DNA of 64,000 nucleotides from DASWJZ01 sp963814905 (GCA_963814905.1 CAWFEM010000021.1:62001-126000), one strand, 5' to 3'. Numbered from the stretch's first letter, positions 33,644-44,735 are shown. Notes: generated from the sequence alone by a model not told the origin. Made by a program: numbers and translations.

Positions 33644-34396
33644 ATGCTCGAAATCGTGGGGTTCATCGCGGTCGGATTCCTGGCGCAACTCGTCGACGGC
33701 GCGCTCGGCATGGCCTATGGCGTCACCGCGACCAGCGTGCTTCTGCAGCTTGGCACGCCGCCCGCGATCGCAAGCGCCAGCGTGCATGCAGCCGAGACCT
33801 TCACCACCGGCGCGTCCGCGGTCTCCCATTGGCGGCTCGGCAACGTCGAGCCGCGTCTGATGATCCGCCTCGCGATCCCCGGCGTCATCGGCGGCCTCGT
33901 TGGCGCCTATCTGCTCGCCTCCTTCCCCGGACAGGCGCTCCGCCCCGTGGTCAGCCTGTATCTCCTGGCGATGGGCGTGCTGATCTTCGTGCGCGCTTTC
34001 CGCGTGGGCGCCACCCCGATCGACCTGAAAACCCACCCCGTGACCTTCCTCGGCCTTGCCGGCGGCTTCCTCGACGCAGTCGGCGGCGGCGGCTGGGGAC
34101 CGATCGTCGCCTCGCGAATCATGAGTTCCGGAGGCGAGCCGCGCTTCGTCATCGGCTCGGTCAATTGCGCCGAGTTCTTCCTGACTTTCGCGATTTCGGT
34201 GACTTTTTTCGCCACGATCGGGCTGACGCTCTGGCCGGTGATCGTGGGTCTGGTGATCGGCGGGGTCTTCGCCGCGCCGCTCGGCGCTTGGTGTGCCTCC
34301 AGAATCCCCACAAAACCGCTTCTGATCCTCGTAGGGTGCCTCGTTTCGTTTCTGAGCCTCACCAACCTCGTCAGCGCCGCCCGCCAGCTCTTTTGA
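33644..34396 (+). CDS. TSUP-family (TauE/SafE) membrane transporter
   Basis: A 250-residue protein with about seven to eight hydrophobic segments and the TSUP repeats: GFLAQLVDGALGMAYGVTAT near the N-terminus and the matching GLAGGFLDAVGGGGWGPIVA in the middle. The family exports or imports small sulfur- or carbon-containing anions such as sulfite or sulfoacetate; the ion is not determinable here. ATG 33644 fits a GGGACGGA upstream; an in-frame TTG at 33626 is less likely. It is monocistronic as far as visible. Confidence 0.85.
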   Translation: MLEIVGFIAVGFLAQLVDGALGMAYGVTATSVLLQLGTPPAIASASVHAAETFTTGASAVSHWRLGNVEPRLMIRLAIPGVIGGLVGAYLLASFPGQALRPVVSLYLLAMGVLIFVRAFRVGATPIDLKTHPVTFLGLAGGFLDAVGGGGWGPIVASRIMSSGGEPRFVIGSVNCAEFFLTFAISVTFFATIGLTLWPVIVGLVIGGVFAAPLGAWCASRIPTKPLLILVGCLVSFLSLTNLVSAARQLF

Positions 34397-34490
34397 AGAA
34401 CCGGCGGCCCTACACGCGCCGATTGTTGCAAGGATGGCCAAAGCGTATTTGAATGCACGCGTTGCGTATTCAGGCAGCAAGGGAACCAGA

Positions 34491-35744
34491 ATGAACCGGT
34501 GGCTGGATCGCCTTTTGACACGCGTCATTCGGCGGGGGCGGCTTCACGTGACCTGGTCCGATGGGGGCGTTTCAGTTTACGGCGACGGACGGGGCTTTAC
34601 CTCGCACGTCGTCTTTCGCGAGCCGCGTGCCGAGCGGGCGATCCTGCTCAACCCGGAGCTTGCGGTCGGCGAAGCCTACATGGACGGCGCGATCGTCTTC
34701 CCCGAGGACACGCTCCTCGAGTTCGTGATGCTCATGAACGACAACTGGACGGAGCTCAGGCACGCGCCCCTCTTCACCGCGCTGTCGCGGGTCCGCTACG
34801 CGACCCGCTACTTTGCGCAGAACAACTCGCTCACGCGTGCGCGCCGCAACATCAAGCACCACTACGACCTCGACGGCCGCGTCTATCGTCTCTTCCTCGA
34901 TTCCGACATGCAGTATTCCTGCGCCTATTTCGAGCGGCCCGACGCCAGTCTCGAAGAGGCGCAATGGGCGAAGAAGCGCCATCTCGCCACAAAGCTCGCT
35001 CTGGAGCCGGGACAGCATGTGCTCGACATCGGGTCGGGCTGGGGCGGCCTCGGGCTCTTCCTCGCCGACTGCTTCGACGTCTTCGTGCACGGCGTCACGC
35101 TTTCCACCGAGCAGCATGCGGTCTCCACCCAACGCGCGCGCGAACGCGGACTGACCAAGCGGACCCGCTTCGAGCTCAAGGACTATCGCAGGCTCGAGAC
35201 GCAGTTCGACCGCATCGTCTCCGTCGGCATGTTCGAGCATGTCGGCGCGGCGCGCTACGGCGAGTTCTTCAGTTCGGCCGCGAGGCTCATGAAGGACAAC
35301 GGCGTGATGGTCTTGCATTCCATCGGCCGCTACGGCCCGCCGGCGACGACCAATCCGTGGATCGCGAAGTACATCTTCCCCGGCGGCTACATCCCGGCGC
35401 TGTCGGAAGTCTTGAAAGCGATCGAGCGCGTCGGCCTTTTCGTCACCGACATCGAGATCCTGAGGCTTCATTATGCCGAGACGCTTCGCGCCTGGCGCGA
35501 ACGCTTCCGCGAGCATTGGGAAGAGGCGGCGGAGATCTACGACGAACGCTTCTGTCGCATGTGGGACTTCTATCTCGCCGGATCGGAAGCCGCCTTCCGC
35601 ACCGGCGACATGATGGTGTTCCAGATCCAGCTCGCGAAGGACCGGAACGCCTTGCCGCTGACGCGCGACTACATGTGGGACGGCGAGAACGCCTTCCGCG
35701 CCAGGCAGGAGGAATCCGAATCGCTCCGCCTTGCGGGCGAATAA
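34491..35744 (+). CDS. Cyclopropane-fatty-acyl-phospholipid synthase family methyltransferase
   Basis: A 417-residue SAM-dependent enzyme. It has the N-terminal lipid-binding region (INPELAVGEAYMDG-like LNPELAVGEAYMDGAI), the block NIKHHYDLDGRVYRLFLD, SAM motif VLDIGSGWGGLGLFLA, and active-site motifs SVGMFEHVGAARYGEFF and YIFPGGYIPALSEV. It would add a methylene bridge to unsaturated acyl chains of membrane phospholipids, or a related methylation. ATG 34491 follows AAGGGAA; the frame is open to 34434 with weaker support. Confidence 0.88.
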   Translation: MNRWLDRLLTRVIRRGRLHVTWSDGGVSVYGDGRGFTSHVVFREPRAERAILLNPELAVGEAYMDGAIVFPEDTLLEFVMLMNDNWTELRHAPLFTALSRVRYATRYFAQNNSLTRARRNIKHHYDLDGRVYRLFLDSDMQYSCAYFERPDASLEEAQWAKKRHLATKLALEPGQHVLDIGSGWGGLGLFLADCFDVFVHGVTLSTEQHAVSTQRARERGLTKRTRFELKDYRRLETQFDRIVSVGMFEHVGAARYGEFFSSAARLMKDNGVMVLHSIGRYGPPATTNPWIAKYIFPGGYIPALSEVLKAIERVGLFVTDIEILRLHYAETLRAWRERFREHWEEAAEIYDERFCRMWDFYLAGSEAAFRTGDMMVFQIQLAKDRNALPLTRDYMWDGENAFRARQEESESLRLAGE

Positions 35745-35900
35745 CCCGCATTCGCTGTCGCCCGCGAAATCAACCGTGATAATTTTCCTCCGGTGATTCG
35801 GTAGAATAACGAGCACTTCGCACGAAAGCGCGGGCGCGCGCCTATTCATGCCGCTTCACCGTACCTATGACGGGGGCATGAAGAGCGATTTGAAGACACG

Positions 35901-37388
35901 ATGACGTTCGCCCACATTCTCTCTCCCGAAGACGAACCGATCCATCGCCAGGTCCCGCATAACATCGAGGTGGAGCAGGCCCTGCTCGGGGCGGTCCTCA
36001 TCAACAACGAGGCGTTCTATCGCGTCTCCGATTTTCTCGAGCCCGCGCACTTCTTCGATCCGCTGCATCGGCAAATTTATGAGAAGGCGGCGCAGCTCAT
36101 CCGGCTGAACAAGACGGCCGACCCGCGTACCATCAAGAGCTTCCTGAAGGAGAACGATCGCGTCGGCGAGATCACCGTCGCGGAATATCTCGGACGTCTC
36201 GCCTACGAGGCGACGACGATCATCAACGCGCAGGACTACGGCCGCACCATCTACGACCTGTCGATCCGGCGGAACCTCATCACCATCGGCGAGGACATGG
36301 TCAACATCGCCTATGAGGCGCCGGTCGACATGCCGCCGCGCGACCAGATCGAGGACGCCGAGCGACGCCTTTACGAGCTCGCCGAGACCGGCCGATTCAA
36401 TTCCGGCTTCCAGGGTTTCGCCGAGGCGCTCAAGACCGCGATCGACATGGCGGGCGCCGCCTATCAGCGCGCCGGCCATCTCTCCGGCCTCGCCACCGGC
36501 CTCGACGATCTCGACAGGATGATGGGCGGGCTGCAGAGCTCCGACCTGATCATCCTCGCGGCACGCCCGGCGATGGGCAAATCGTCGCTCGCCTCCAACA
36601 TCGGCTACAACATCGCCAAGGCATGGGCCGGCGAGCAGCAGCCCGACGGCACCATCAAGACCGTCGACGGCGGCATCGTCGGCTTCTTCTCGCTGGAAAT
36701 GTCGGCGGAGCAGCTCGCCACCCGCATCCTCGCCGAGCAGGCCGGGATCCCCTCCTCCGACATCCGCCGCGGCGCCATCCACGAGGACCAGTTCGACAGG
36801 ATCGTCGAAGCCGCGCAGGAGATGCAGCGCATCCCGTTCTATATCGACCAGACCGGCGGTATCTCGATCAGCCAGCTCGCCGCCCGCGCGCGGCGGCTGA
36901 AACGGCAGCGCGGCCTCGATCTCCTCATCATCGACTACCTGCAGCTCATCCAGGGGACGACGCGGCGCTCCACCGAAAGCCGCGTGCAGGAGATCACCGA
37001 GATCACCACCAACCTAAAGGCGCTGGCGAAGGAGCTGAACGTGCCGATCCTGGCGCTGTCGCAGCTCTCGCGTCAGGTGGAATCGCGCGAGGACAAACGG
37101 CCCCAGCTCGCCGACCTGCGCGAGTCCGGCTCCATCGAGCAGGATGCCGACGTCGTGCTCTTCATCTATCGCGACGAGTACTATTTGAAGAACCGCAAGC
37201 CGAAGGAAGGCACCGAGGAGTTCTTCAAATGGATGGCGGAGATGGACGAGATGGCCGGCCGCGCCGAGATCATCATCGGCAAGCAGCGTCACGGGCCGAC
37301 CGGCACCATCGAGCTGCAGTTCGAGGCGGAGGTGACGCGCTTCTCGTCAATCGCGCGCGAGGATCATCTGCCGGAGCGGTACGACTGA
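35901..37388 (+). CDS. dnaB: Replicative DNA helicase
   Basis: A 495-residue DnaB. The N-terminal domain shows VPHNIEVEQALLGAVLINNE, and the C-terminal RecA-like domain shows Walker A AARPAMGKSSLASN, EMSAEQLATRILAEQAG, Walker B LLIIDYLQLIQG and QLADLRESGSIEQDADVVLF. The length is normal and no intein is present. It unwinds DNA ahead of the replisome. The start at 35901 gives the usual N-terminus; 156 bp separate it from the methyltransferase gene. Confidence 0.95.
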   Translation: MTFAHILSPEDEPIHRQVPHNIEVEQALLGAVLINNEAFYRVSDFLEPAHFFDPLHRQIYEKAAQLIRLNKTADPRTIKSFLKENDRVGEITVAEYLGRLAYEATTIINAQDYGRTIYDLSIRRNLITIGEDMVNIAYEAPVDMPPRDQIEDAERRLYELAETGRFNSGFQGFAEALKTAIDMAGAAYQRAGHLSGLATGLDDLDRMMGGLQSSDLIILAARPAMGKSSLASNIGYNIAKAWAGEQQPDGTIKTVDGGIVGFFSLEMSAEQLATRILAEQAGIPSSDIRRGAIHEDQFDRIVEAAQEMQRIPFYIDQTGGISISQLAARARRLKRQRGLDLLIIDYLQLIQGTTRRSTESRVQEITEITTNLKALAKELNVPILALSQLSRQVESREDKRPQLADLRESGSIEQDADVVLFIYRDEYYLKNRKPKEGTEEFFKWMAEMDEMAGRAEIIIGKQRHGPTGTIELQFEAEVTRFSSIAREDHLPERYD

Positions 37389-37452
37389 GCGGTATGACTG
37401 AGCGGACCTGCCGCCGCGCCGCGGTTGCGCCGCCGGCGACGTTTCCGTCTCT

Positions 37453-38346
37453 TTATTGTTCCTTGTCCGTCGTCCCCCGCTCCAACATCACCCAATCCCT
37501 GAACGCGCGCACCCTTCGGTCGGCGAGGCGCCCGCCGAGGTAGACGAGATAGTAGGCTTTCTTGACCGGCACCTTCAGAGAGAAGGGCTGTATCAGTGCC
37601 CCGCTCGCGATCGCGGTCTCGACATACCCCGAGTAGCCAAGAACGACCCCCTGCCCGGCAATCGCCGCGCTGAGCGCCATGGAGTAATCGGCGAACCGCA
37701 GCTGCCGCGCCGGCTTCGCCCCGTCGACACCTGCGCTATCAAGCCACGCTTCCCAGTCGTCGTGTTCGGAGCGGACAAGCGTGCTCTTTGCCAGCGCGGC
37801 CTCGGGAGCAAGGCCGCCGATCTCATCCATGAGGGCGGGCGCGCAAAGCGGCGTCACTTCGAATCGCAGAACCCGCTCTGCCCTGAGCCCCGGCCATTTT
37901 CCCTCGCCGTAGCGGAGCGCAAGGTCAGCATCGCCTGTGGACAGGTCGACGAGGTCGTAGGTGCTCAGGAGCGCGACATCGATGTCCGGATGCATCGCCC
38001 TGAAGCGATGAAATCGCGGCATCAGCCAATTCATCCCGAGCTCGGATGTCAGGCTGATCGTCAACGGTCGCGAGAGGTCCGGGCCGAGGAGGTCGCTCGT
38101 CGCCTGCGCGAGCAGCGCAAAAGCCTCCTCGACCGCGACGCGGTAGCTGCGTCCTGCGTCCGTTAAAGTGAGACCGCCCGGCGATCGGCGAAGGAGTGGC
38201 ACGCCGAGTTCATCCTCAAGGCCGCGAATGCGGTGACTGATCGCGCTCGGTGTGACGCCGATTGTATCCGCCGCGGCGGCAAGGTTGCCGGTGCGGGCCA
38301 CGGCGCCAAAGGCCTGCAATCCGCGCAGGTTCGGCACTCGCTTCAC
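37453..38346 (-). CDS. LysR-family transcriptional regulator (GcvA-like)
   Basis: A 297-residue regulator. The helix-turn-helix region LQAFGAVARTGNLAAAADTI and VTPSAISHRIRGLEDELGVP occupies residues 9-50, and the LysR substrate domain fills the rest, with a GcvA-like pattern. It is transcribed toward dnaB, convergent with it, and divergent from the 400-bp region before alr. No obvious target gene adjoins it. A near-palindrome TTGAGAATTCTTCAA at 38360-38374 lies 14 nt upstream of its start and may be its operator. Confidence 0.85.
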   Translation of the reverse strand: MKRVPNLRGLQAFGAVARTGNLAAAADTIGVTPSAISHRIRGLEDELGVPLLRRSPGGLTLTDAGRSYRVAVEEAFALLAQATSDLLGPDLSRPLTISLTSELGMNWLMPRFHRFRAMHPDIDVALLSTYDLVDLSTGDADLALRYGEGKWPGLRAERVLRFEVTPLCAPALMDEIGGLAPEAALAKSTLVRSEHDDWEAWLDSAGVDGAKPARQLRFADYSMALSAAIAGQGVVLGYSGYVETAIASGALIQPFSLKVPVKKAYYLVYLGGRLADRRVRAFRDWVMLERGTTDKEQ

Positions 38347-38751
38347 GGCTGCATTCCAGTTGAGAATTCTTCAATCACACCGAAATCTTCTCGTTTGCCT
38401 GCAGGGCATTTTGACCTGACTGTGACTGCATGTATAGAGATTTTCTCAACAGAACCTTCGGCGAACGCCGGCCCCTGGACCAGCGCGGTGAAAACCTGCC
38501 GTCCGCGCTCAACCGCCTCTCCCTTCCCGGCCCGCCGGGCGTCGCGGATCATGCTATCTGGACGCTTCTCCTCTCGAGGATGGCCCGGAAGAATCAGAAC
38601 AAAAGGCGGCGGTAGCGCATCAGCCCCGATCGCGTTGCCACCCCACGCGTGCCCGGCGGCAATGTGCGTTTCTTCGAAGCGGGCGGGCTGGACGCCGCCT
38701 TAGGGATAGCGTTCAAGGATCGGATTCGCCTGTTCCTTGGAGGCACACGGA
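38347..38751. other. Intergenic region with regulatory sites but no recognisable gene (405 bp)
   Basis: It contains the near-palindrome TTGAGAATTCTTCAA (38360-38374), a possible LysR site, and the rightward promoter at 38412-38439. The open frames crossing it (for example 38430-38615) have no ribosome site and no protein-like composition. The first 110 bp are noticeably more AT-rich than the rest of the window. The rest is GC-rich, without hairpin or RNA gene that I can identify. Confidence 0.5.
38412..38439 (+). promoter_or_regulatory. Candidate sigma-70 promoter pointing toward alr
   Basis: TTGACC at 38412-38417, a 16-nt spacer, TATAGA at 38434-38439. Transcription would start near 38446, about 300 nt before alr, in the direction opposite to the LysR gene. 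Confidence 0.4.
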
Positions 38752-39863
38752 TTGCCCGATACCGGCGCTGATGCCGCTGCGCTCGTCCTGACCATCGACC
38801 TCGGCGCGCTCGCCAAGAACTGGAAGCGGCTGGCGGAGATTTCCGCGCCGGCGGAATGCGCCGCCGTCGTCAAGGCGGACGCCTACGGGATCGGGATCGC
38901 CGAGGCCGTGCCGGCGCTGCTCGCGGCCGGCTGCCGCACCTTCTTCGTGGCGCTTCCGGAGGAAGGCCGCGCCGTGCGGGCCGCCGCGCCCGATGCGACG
39001 ATCTATATCCTGAACGGCTTCTTCCCGGCCTGGACGGACATCTTCCGCGGAGCGGCGCTGCGCCCGGTGCTCAACACGTTCGCCTCGCTTGAAGCCTGGG
39101 CGGCACACTGCTCCGGCGAGCCGTCCGCCGTGCAGATCGACACGGGCATGAACCGCGTCGGCCTCTCCGTGCGCGAGGCGATCGAGCTGGCGCGTCATCC
39201 CGATCTCATGGCGCGCGTCGCCCCGAAGCTCCTGATGAGCCACCTCGCCTGCGCCGACACGCCGGAGCATCCGATGAACCGCGCGCAGCTCACGCTTTTC
39301 AAGGAGCTGCGCGCCGAGTTCTCCGGCCTCCCCGCCTCGCTCGCCAACTCCGGCGGCATCCACCTCGGCGCGGACTTCCATTTCGATCTCGTGCGTCCGG
39401 GGATCGCACTCTATGGCGCCGCTTTCGCGAAGGAATGCCCGCCGCTTGCCACCGTCGTCACCGCGAAGGTGCGCATCCTCCAGGTGCGCGAGGCGAGCGC
39501 CGGCGACGCGGTGGGCTATGGGGCGACAAAGCATCTTGAGGACGAAACGCGAATCGCCGTCCTCTCCGCCGGCTATGCCGACGGCTATCTCCGCCTCGCC
39601 GGCTCGAGCGACGACCGGCCCGGCGCCTTCGCCTCCGTGCGCGGCCGCCCCGCGCCGCTTCTCGGACGCGTCTCCATGGACCTGATCGCGATCGACGTGA
39701 CGGGGATCGCCGGCGTGACGGAGGGCGACTGGGCGGAGCTCTTCGGAACCGTCGTGCCGATCGACACGGTCGCCACCGCCGCGGAAACGATCGGTTATGA
39801 GCTCCTGACGGGTTTGAGCCGCCGCGCGGAGCGCGTTTACCTGAACCGGCCGCGGGTCACCTG

Positions 39864-39864
<1 letters not shown>
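38752..39864 (+). CDS. alr: Alanine racemase
   Basis: A 370-residue PLP enzyme: LTIDLGALAKNWKRL, AVVKADAYGIG with the PLP-binding Lys (about residue 36), QIDTGMNRVGLS, and near the C-terminus GRVSMDLIAIDVTG with catalytic Tyr replaced in position by the usual AGYADGY region. It makes D-alanine for peptidoglycan. TTG 38752 was chosen because GGAGG lies at 38739-38743, 8 nt upstream; another in-frame TTG at 38737 overlaps that site. Its stop overlaps radA (TGATG). Confidence 0.9.
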
Positions 39865-41255
<1,391 letters not shown>

Positions 41256-41294
41256 GTCCGGCTCCGGACCGGCCCCGCAGGAGGCCACGATCTG

Positions 41295-41954
41295 ATGCCT
41301 TTTACGCTGCTCGACGGCATTCTGCTTCTCGTCGTTCTTATCTCGGCGGTGCTGGCCATGATCCGCGGCTTCACACGCGAGGTGTTCTCCATAGCCTCCT
41401 GGGTGGCCGCGGCGGCGGCAGCCTATTTCCTTTGGGACAAGGTGCTCCCCTACGTGCAGCGCTATATCGACGACGAGAAGATCGCCCTTGGCATTACGAT
41501 CGCCGGCATCTTCTTCATCACGCTGCTCGTCGTCTCCCTCATCACGATGCGGATTTCCGACTTCGTGCTCGATTCGCGCGCCGGCCCGCTCGACCGCATG
41601 CTCGGCTTCGGCTTCGGCGCCGTGCGCGGACTGATCCTCGTCATCATCGCCGTGCTGTTCATCAACTTCTTTATCGCTCCGGACAAGCAGCCCGAATGGA
41701 TCGCGATGGCGAAGTCGAAGCCGTGGCTCAACTCGCTCGGCCAGGATTTGATGAACCGCCTGCCGGAAGACCCGGAGGCGGAGATCATGCAGCGGCTGCG
41801 CGGCGACCGCGGCCAGTCGACGGCGCCGGTGAGCGGCGACGACGTCGTGCAGGAGCCGCCGTCGGACGCGACGACCCCGGACGACGATCCCGGCATCGCC
41901 CCGGAAGACCAGAACCAGCTTGACCGGGAGCTCGATTCCCCGCCCCCGGACTAG
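41295..41954 (+). CDS. cvpA: CvpA family membrane protein
   Basis: A 219-residue protein with four hydrophobic segments: LLDGILLLVVLISAVLAMIR, a second around 35-55 (SIASWVAAAAAAYFLW), a third at 68-95, and a fourth at 105-125. A disordered acidic/proline-rich tail of about 60 residues follows. CvpA proteins are linked to colicin V export in E. coli and sit before purF; their exact function is still unclear. It lies 40 nt after radA and 23 nt before purF. Confidence 0.88.
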   Translation: MPFTLLDGILLLVVLISAVLAMIRGFTREVFSIASWVAAAAAAYFLWDKVLPYVQRYIDDEKIALGITIAGIFFITLLVVSLITMRISDFVLDSRAGPLDRMLGFGFGAVRGLILVIIAVLFINFFIAPDKQPEWIAMAKSKPWLNSLGQDLMNRLPEDPEAEIMQRLRGDRGQSTAPVSGDDVVQEPPSDATTPDDDPGIAPEDQNQLDRELDSPPPD

Positions 41955-41977
41955 CTCAGCCTTTGAGGCCCGCATCC

Positions 41978-43438
41978 ATGCGCGAACCGCGTTCGCATCC
42001 CTTCGAAGACGACAAGCTCCATGAGGAGTGCGGCGTCTTCGGCATTTTCGGGCATCCCGAAGCGCCAGCCCTGACCGCGCTCGGCCTGCATGCGCTCCAG
42101 CACCGCGGGCAGGAGGCGGCGGGGATCGTCAGCTTCGACGGCACGCAGTTCTGCATCGAGCGGCATATCGGGCTGGTCGGCGACACCTTCACCAAGCCGC
42201 AGGTGATGGAGCGGCTGAAGGGCGACCGCGCCATCGGCCACAATCGCTATTCCACCGCCGGCGGCGCCGCGCTCCGCAACGTTCAGCCGCTCTTCGCGGA
42301 GTTCGCGGCCGGCGGTTTCGCCATGGCCCATAACGGCAACATCACCAACGCCAACGCGCTGCAGAGAAGGCTTCAGCGGCGCGGCTCGATCTTCCAGTCC
42401 ACGTCTGACACCGAGGTGATCATCCACCTGATCGCCACCAGCGAGCGCGGGCCGCTGGTGGAGCGCATCATCGACGCGCTGAACCAGGTCGAGGGCGCGT
42501 TCTCGCTGGTCGGCCTCTCCGAGAAGAAGATGATCGGCTGCCGCGATCCGCTCGGCGTGCGCCCCCTCCTCCTCGGCGAGCTCGACGGCGCACCGGTGCT
42601 GACATCGGAGACCTGCGCGCTCGACATCATCGGCGCCAAGCTGAAACGCGAGATCCTTCCGGGCGAGCTTATCGTCGTCACCCCGGAGGGTATCGAGTCG
42701 CGCCAGCCCTTCCCCCCGCACCGCTCGCGCTTCTGCATCTTCGAGCACGTCTATTTCGCCCGGCCGGATTCGATCGTGGCGGGGACCAGCGTCTACGAGG
42801 TCAGGAAACGGATCGGCGCGGAGCTTGCGCGCGAGACGCCCGCGCCGGCCGACATCGTGGTGCCGGTGCCCAACTCAGGCGTGCCGGGCGCGATCGGCTT
42901 TGCCGAGGCCTCCGGACTGCCTTTCGACTTCGGCATCATCCGCAACCATTACGTCGGCCGCACCTTCATCGAGCCGGCCGACGCCGTCCGCCACATGGGC
43001 GTCAGGCTGAAGCACAACGCCAACAGCGCGGTCTTGCGCGGCAAGCGCGTGGTGCTGGTCGACGATTCGATCGTGCGCGGAACCACGTCGACCAAGATCG
43101 TGCGCATGGTGCGCGACGCGGGCGCCGTGGAGGTGCATATGCGCATCGCCAGCCCGCCGACCACCGACCCCTGCTTCTACGGAGTCGATACGCCGGAAAA
43201 GGCCAAGCTTCTGGCCTCGCACATGAGCGTTGAAGAGATGCGCGACTTCATCGGCGTCGACAGCCTCGCCTTCCTTTCCATCGACGGGCTCTATCGCGCC
43301 GTCGGCGAGAGGGGACGCAACGCCGCGCATCCGCAATATTGCGACGCCTGCTTCACCGGCGACTATCCGACCCGCCTCACCGACCAGGAAGCGATGGGCG
43401 AGGTCCGCCCCTTCAAGCGTCTCGCCGAGACCGGATGA
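41978..43438 (+). CDS. purF: Amidophosphoribosyltransferase
   Basis: A 486-residue enzyme of the first purine step. The class II glutaminase nucleophile is the Cys in HEECGVFGIFG (about residue 20), so a short propeptide is expected to be removed. Later come HNRYSTAGG, AHNGNITNA and the PRPP-binding loop VVLVDDSIVRGTTSTKI. It converts PRPP and glutamine to phosphoribosylamine. ATG 41978 is favoured over the in-frame TTG 41963. The cvpA-purF order matches E. coli. Confidence 0.94.
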   Translation: MREPRSHPFEDDKLHEECGVFGIFGHPEAPALTALGLHALQHRGQEAAGIVSFDGTQFCIERHIGLVGDTFTKPQVMERLKGDRAIGHNRYSTAGGAALRNVQPLFAEFAAGGFAMAHNGNITNANALQRRLQRRGSIFQSTSDTEVIIHLIATSERGPLVERIIDALNQVEGAFSLVGLSEKKMIGCRDPLGVRPLLLGELDGAPVLTSETCALDIIGAKLKREILPGELIVVTPEGIESRQPFPPHRSRFCIFEHVYFARPDSIVAGTSVYEVRKRIGAELARETPAPADIVVPVPNSGVPGAIGFAEASGLPFDFGIIRNHYVGRTFIEPADAVRHMGVRLKHNANSAVLRGKRVVLVDDSIVRGTTSTKIVRMVRDAGAVEVHMRIASPPTTDPCFYGVDTPEKAKLLASHMSVEEMRDFIGVDSLAFLSIDGLYRAVGERGRNAAHPQYCDACFTGDYPTRLTDQEAMGEVRPFKRLAETG

Positions 43439-43448
43439 GCCGTAGCGT

Positions 43449-44195
43449 ATGATTGGGACGAGGCCTCTCGAAGGCCGCATTGCCGTCGTCACCGGGGCTT
43501 CGCGCGGGATCGGCTATCATGCCGCCAAGGGTTTTGCCGCGGCCGGAGCGCACGTCATCGCCGTCGCGCGCACCGTGGGCGGGCTGGAGGAACTCGACGA
43601 CGCGATAAAGGCCGTTGGCGGCTCGGCGACGCTCGTGCCGCTCGACCTCAAGGACTATGAGGGGATCGACCGGCTCGGCGCCGCAATCTTCGAGCGCTGG
43701 AAGAAGCTCGACGTGCTCTTTGCCAATGCCGGCCTGCTCGGTCAGCTCTCGCCGCTCGGCCATGTTCCGCCGAAAGTCTGGGACGACGTGATGGCGGTCA
43801 ACCTCACCGCCAATTGGCGCTTGGTGCGCTCGCTCGATCCGCTTCTGCGCCAGAGCGACGCGGGGCGCGCGCTCTTCATGTCATCCGGTGCGGCGCGCAT
43901 TTGCCGACCTTATTGGGGGCCTTATTCCATCTCCAAGGCAGCGCTCGAAGCGCTTGCGAGCACCTACGCCAAGGAAGTCGAGAAGACGCCGATCCGCGTC
44001 GTCGCGATCGATCCCGGCCGGACGCGTACAGCCATGCGCGCCCAGGCGATGCCCGGCGAAGACCCGGACACGCTGCCGCATCCATCCGACATCGTGGCGC
44101 ATCTCGTCGAAATGGCCTCACCGACCTTCGACCGGACCAACGTGCTCTTTGAGTTTCCGACGAAAACCTTCGCGCCGCTCTCGCCCGACATCTGA
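43449..44195 (+). CDS. Short-chain dehydrogenase/reductase
   Basis: A 248-residue SDR: cofactor loop VVTGASRGIGYHAAKGFA, FANAGLLG, SSGAARICRPYWGPYSISKA with the YxxxK catalytic pair. It lies 10 nt after purF and is found in this position in many Hyphomicrobiales, but its substrate is unknown. The TGxxxGIG loop without an acidic residue at the end of beta2 leaves cofactor choice (NAD or NADP) open. It is the last rightward gene before the leftward toxin-antitoxin and der genes. Confidence 0.85.
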   Translation: MIGTRPLEGRIAVVTGASRGIGYHAAKGFAAAGAHVIAVARTVGGLEELDDAIKAVGGSATLVPLDLKDYEGIDRLGAAIFERWKKLDVLFANAGLLGQLSPLGHVPPKVWDDVMAVNLTANWRLVRSLDPLLRQSDAGRALFMSSGAARICRPYWGPYSISKAALEALASTYAKEVEKTPIRVVAIDPGRTRTAMRAQAMPGEDPDTLPHPSDIVAHLVEMASPTFDRTNVLFEFPTKTFAPLSPDI

Positions 44196-44224
44196 AGAGC
44201 GAATCCCTGCGGCGACCGGCGTTC

Positions 44225-44479
44225 TCAGTAGTGATACCGGCATTGCGCGATCAGAAGCCGGTCGTCCGCAACCTTGTAGACAAGCCGGTGCTCGTCGGTG
44301 ATGCGGCGGGACCAATATCCCGACAGTTGGCCTCTCAAAGGCTCGGGCTTACCCGTACCGCGAAACGGCGTTGGCCGGCATTCCTCGATTAGGCGGTTGA
44401 TGCGCCGGAGGGTATTCGCGTCCGTCGACTGCCAATGGAGATAGTCCTCCCAGGCGTCGTCCGCGAACGTGATGTTCAC
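44225..44479 (-). CDS. yoeB: YoeB-type toxin (RelE superfamily mRNA interferase)
   Basis: An 84-residue protein that aligns with E. coli YoeB along its length: WEDYLHWQSTD at the N-terminus, GKPEPLRGQLSGYWSRRITD in the middle, and the terminal CRYHY. The catalytic residues Glu46, Arg65, His83 and Tyr84 are all present at the same positions, so it should be an active ribosome-dependent endoribonuclease. Its ATG overlaps the end of the antitoxin gene by 4 nt (44476-44479), the usual coupling. Confidence 0.92.
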   Translation of the reverse strand: MNITFADDAWEDYLHWQSTDANTLRRINRLIEECRPTPFRGTGKPEPLRGQLSGYWSRRITDEHRLVYKVADDRLLIAQCRYHY

Positions 44480-44730
44480 TCGACCAGCTTGCGGACCTTG
44501 CCACCGCCGCGCTCGAGCTCGTCGATCGACCTCGACAGGCGCTTCGCGTTCTTCGGGCTGCGGAGCAGGTGAGCCGTCTCTTCCATCGAGCCAAAATCGT
44601 CGAGCGACATCAGAACGGCCGAGGGCTTCCCCCCGCCGCGGGTAATGATGACCGGCTCGCGGTCTTCGGTGACGCGGTCGATCTCGCCGGCGAGATTGCG
44701 CCGAAGGTCGCTATAGGATGCGGCCCTCAT
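44476..44730 (-). CDS. yefM: YefM/Phd-type antitoxin
   Basis: An 84-residue antitoxin with the Phd/YefM DNA-binding fold at the N-terminus (SYSDLRRNLAGEIDRVTEDR, then PVIITRGGGKPSAVLMSLDD) and a charged C-terminal toxin-binding tail (SRSIDELERGGGKVRKLVE). It should neutralise YoeB and repress the pair. It begins 30 nt after der on the same strand; a TTACGTACGTGAA palindrome-like site lies just upstream. Confidence 0.92.
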   Translation of the reverse strand: MRAASYSDLRRNLAGEIDRVTEDREPVIITRGGGKPSAVLMSLDDFGSMEETAHLLRSPKNAKRLSRSIDELERGGGKVRKLVE

Positions 44731-44735
44731 CGCCG

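Noticed and set aside
38233..38703. 156-codon plus-strand frame across the LysR start and the gap before alr
   Set aside because: Half of it is antisense to the LysR gene, the rest lacks protein-like composition and a ribosome site.
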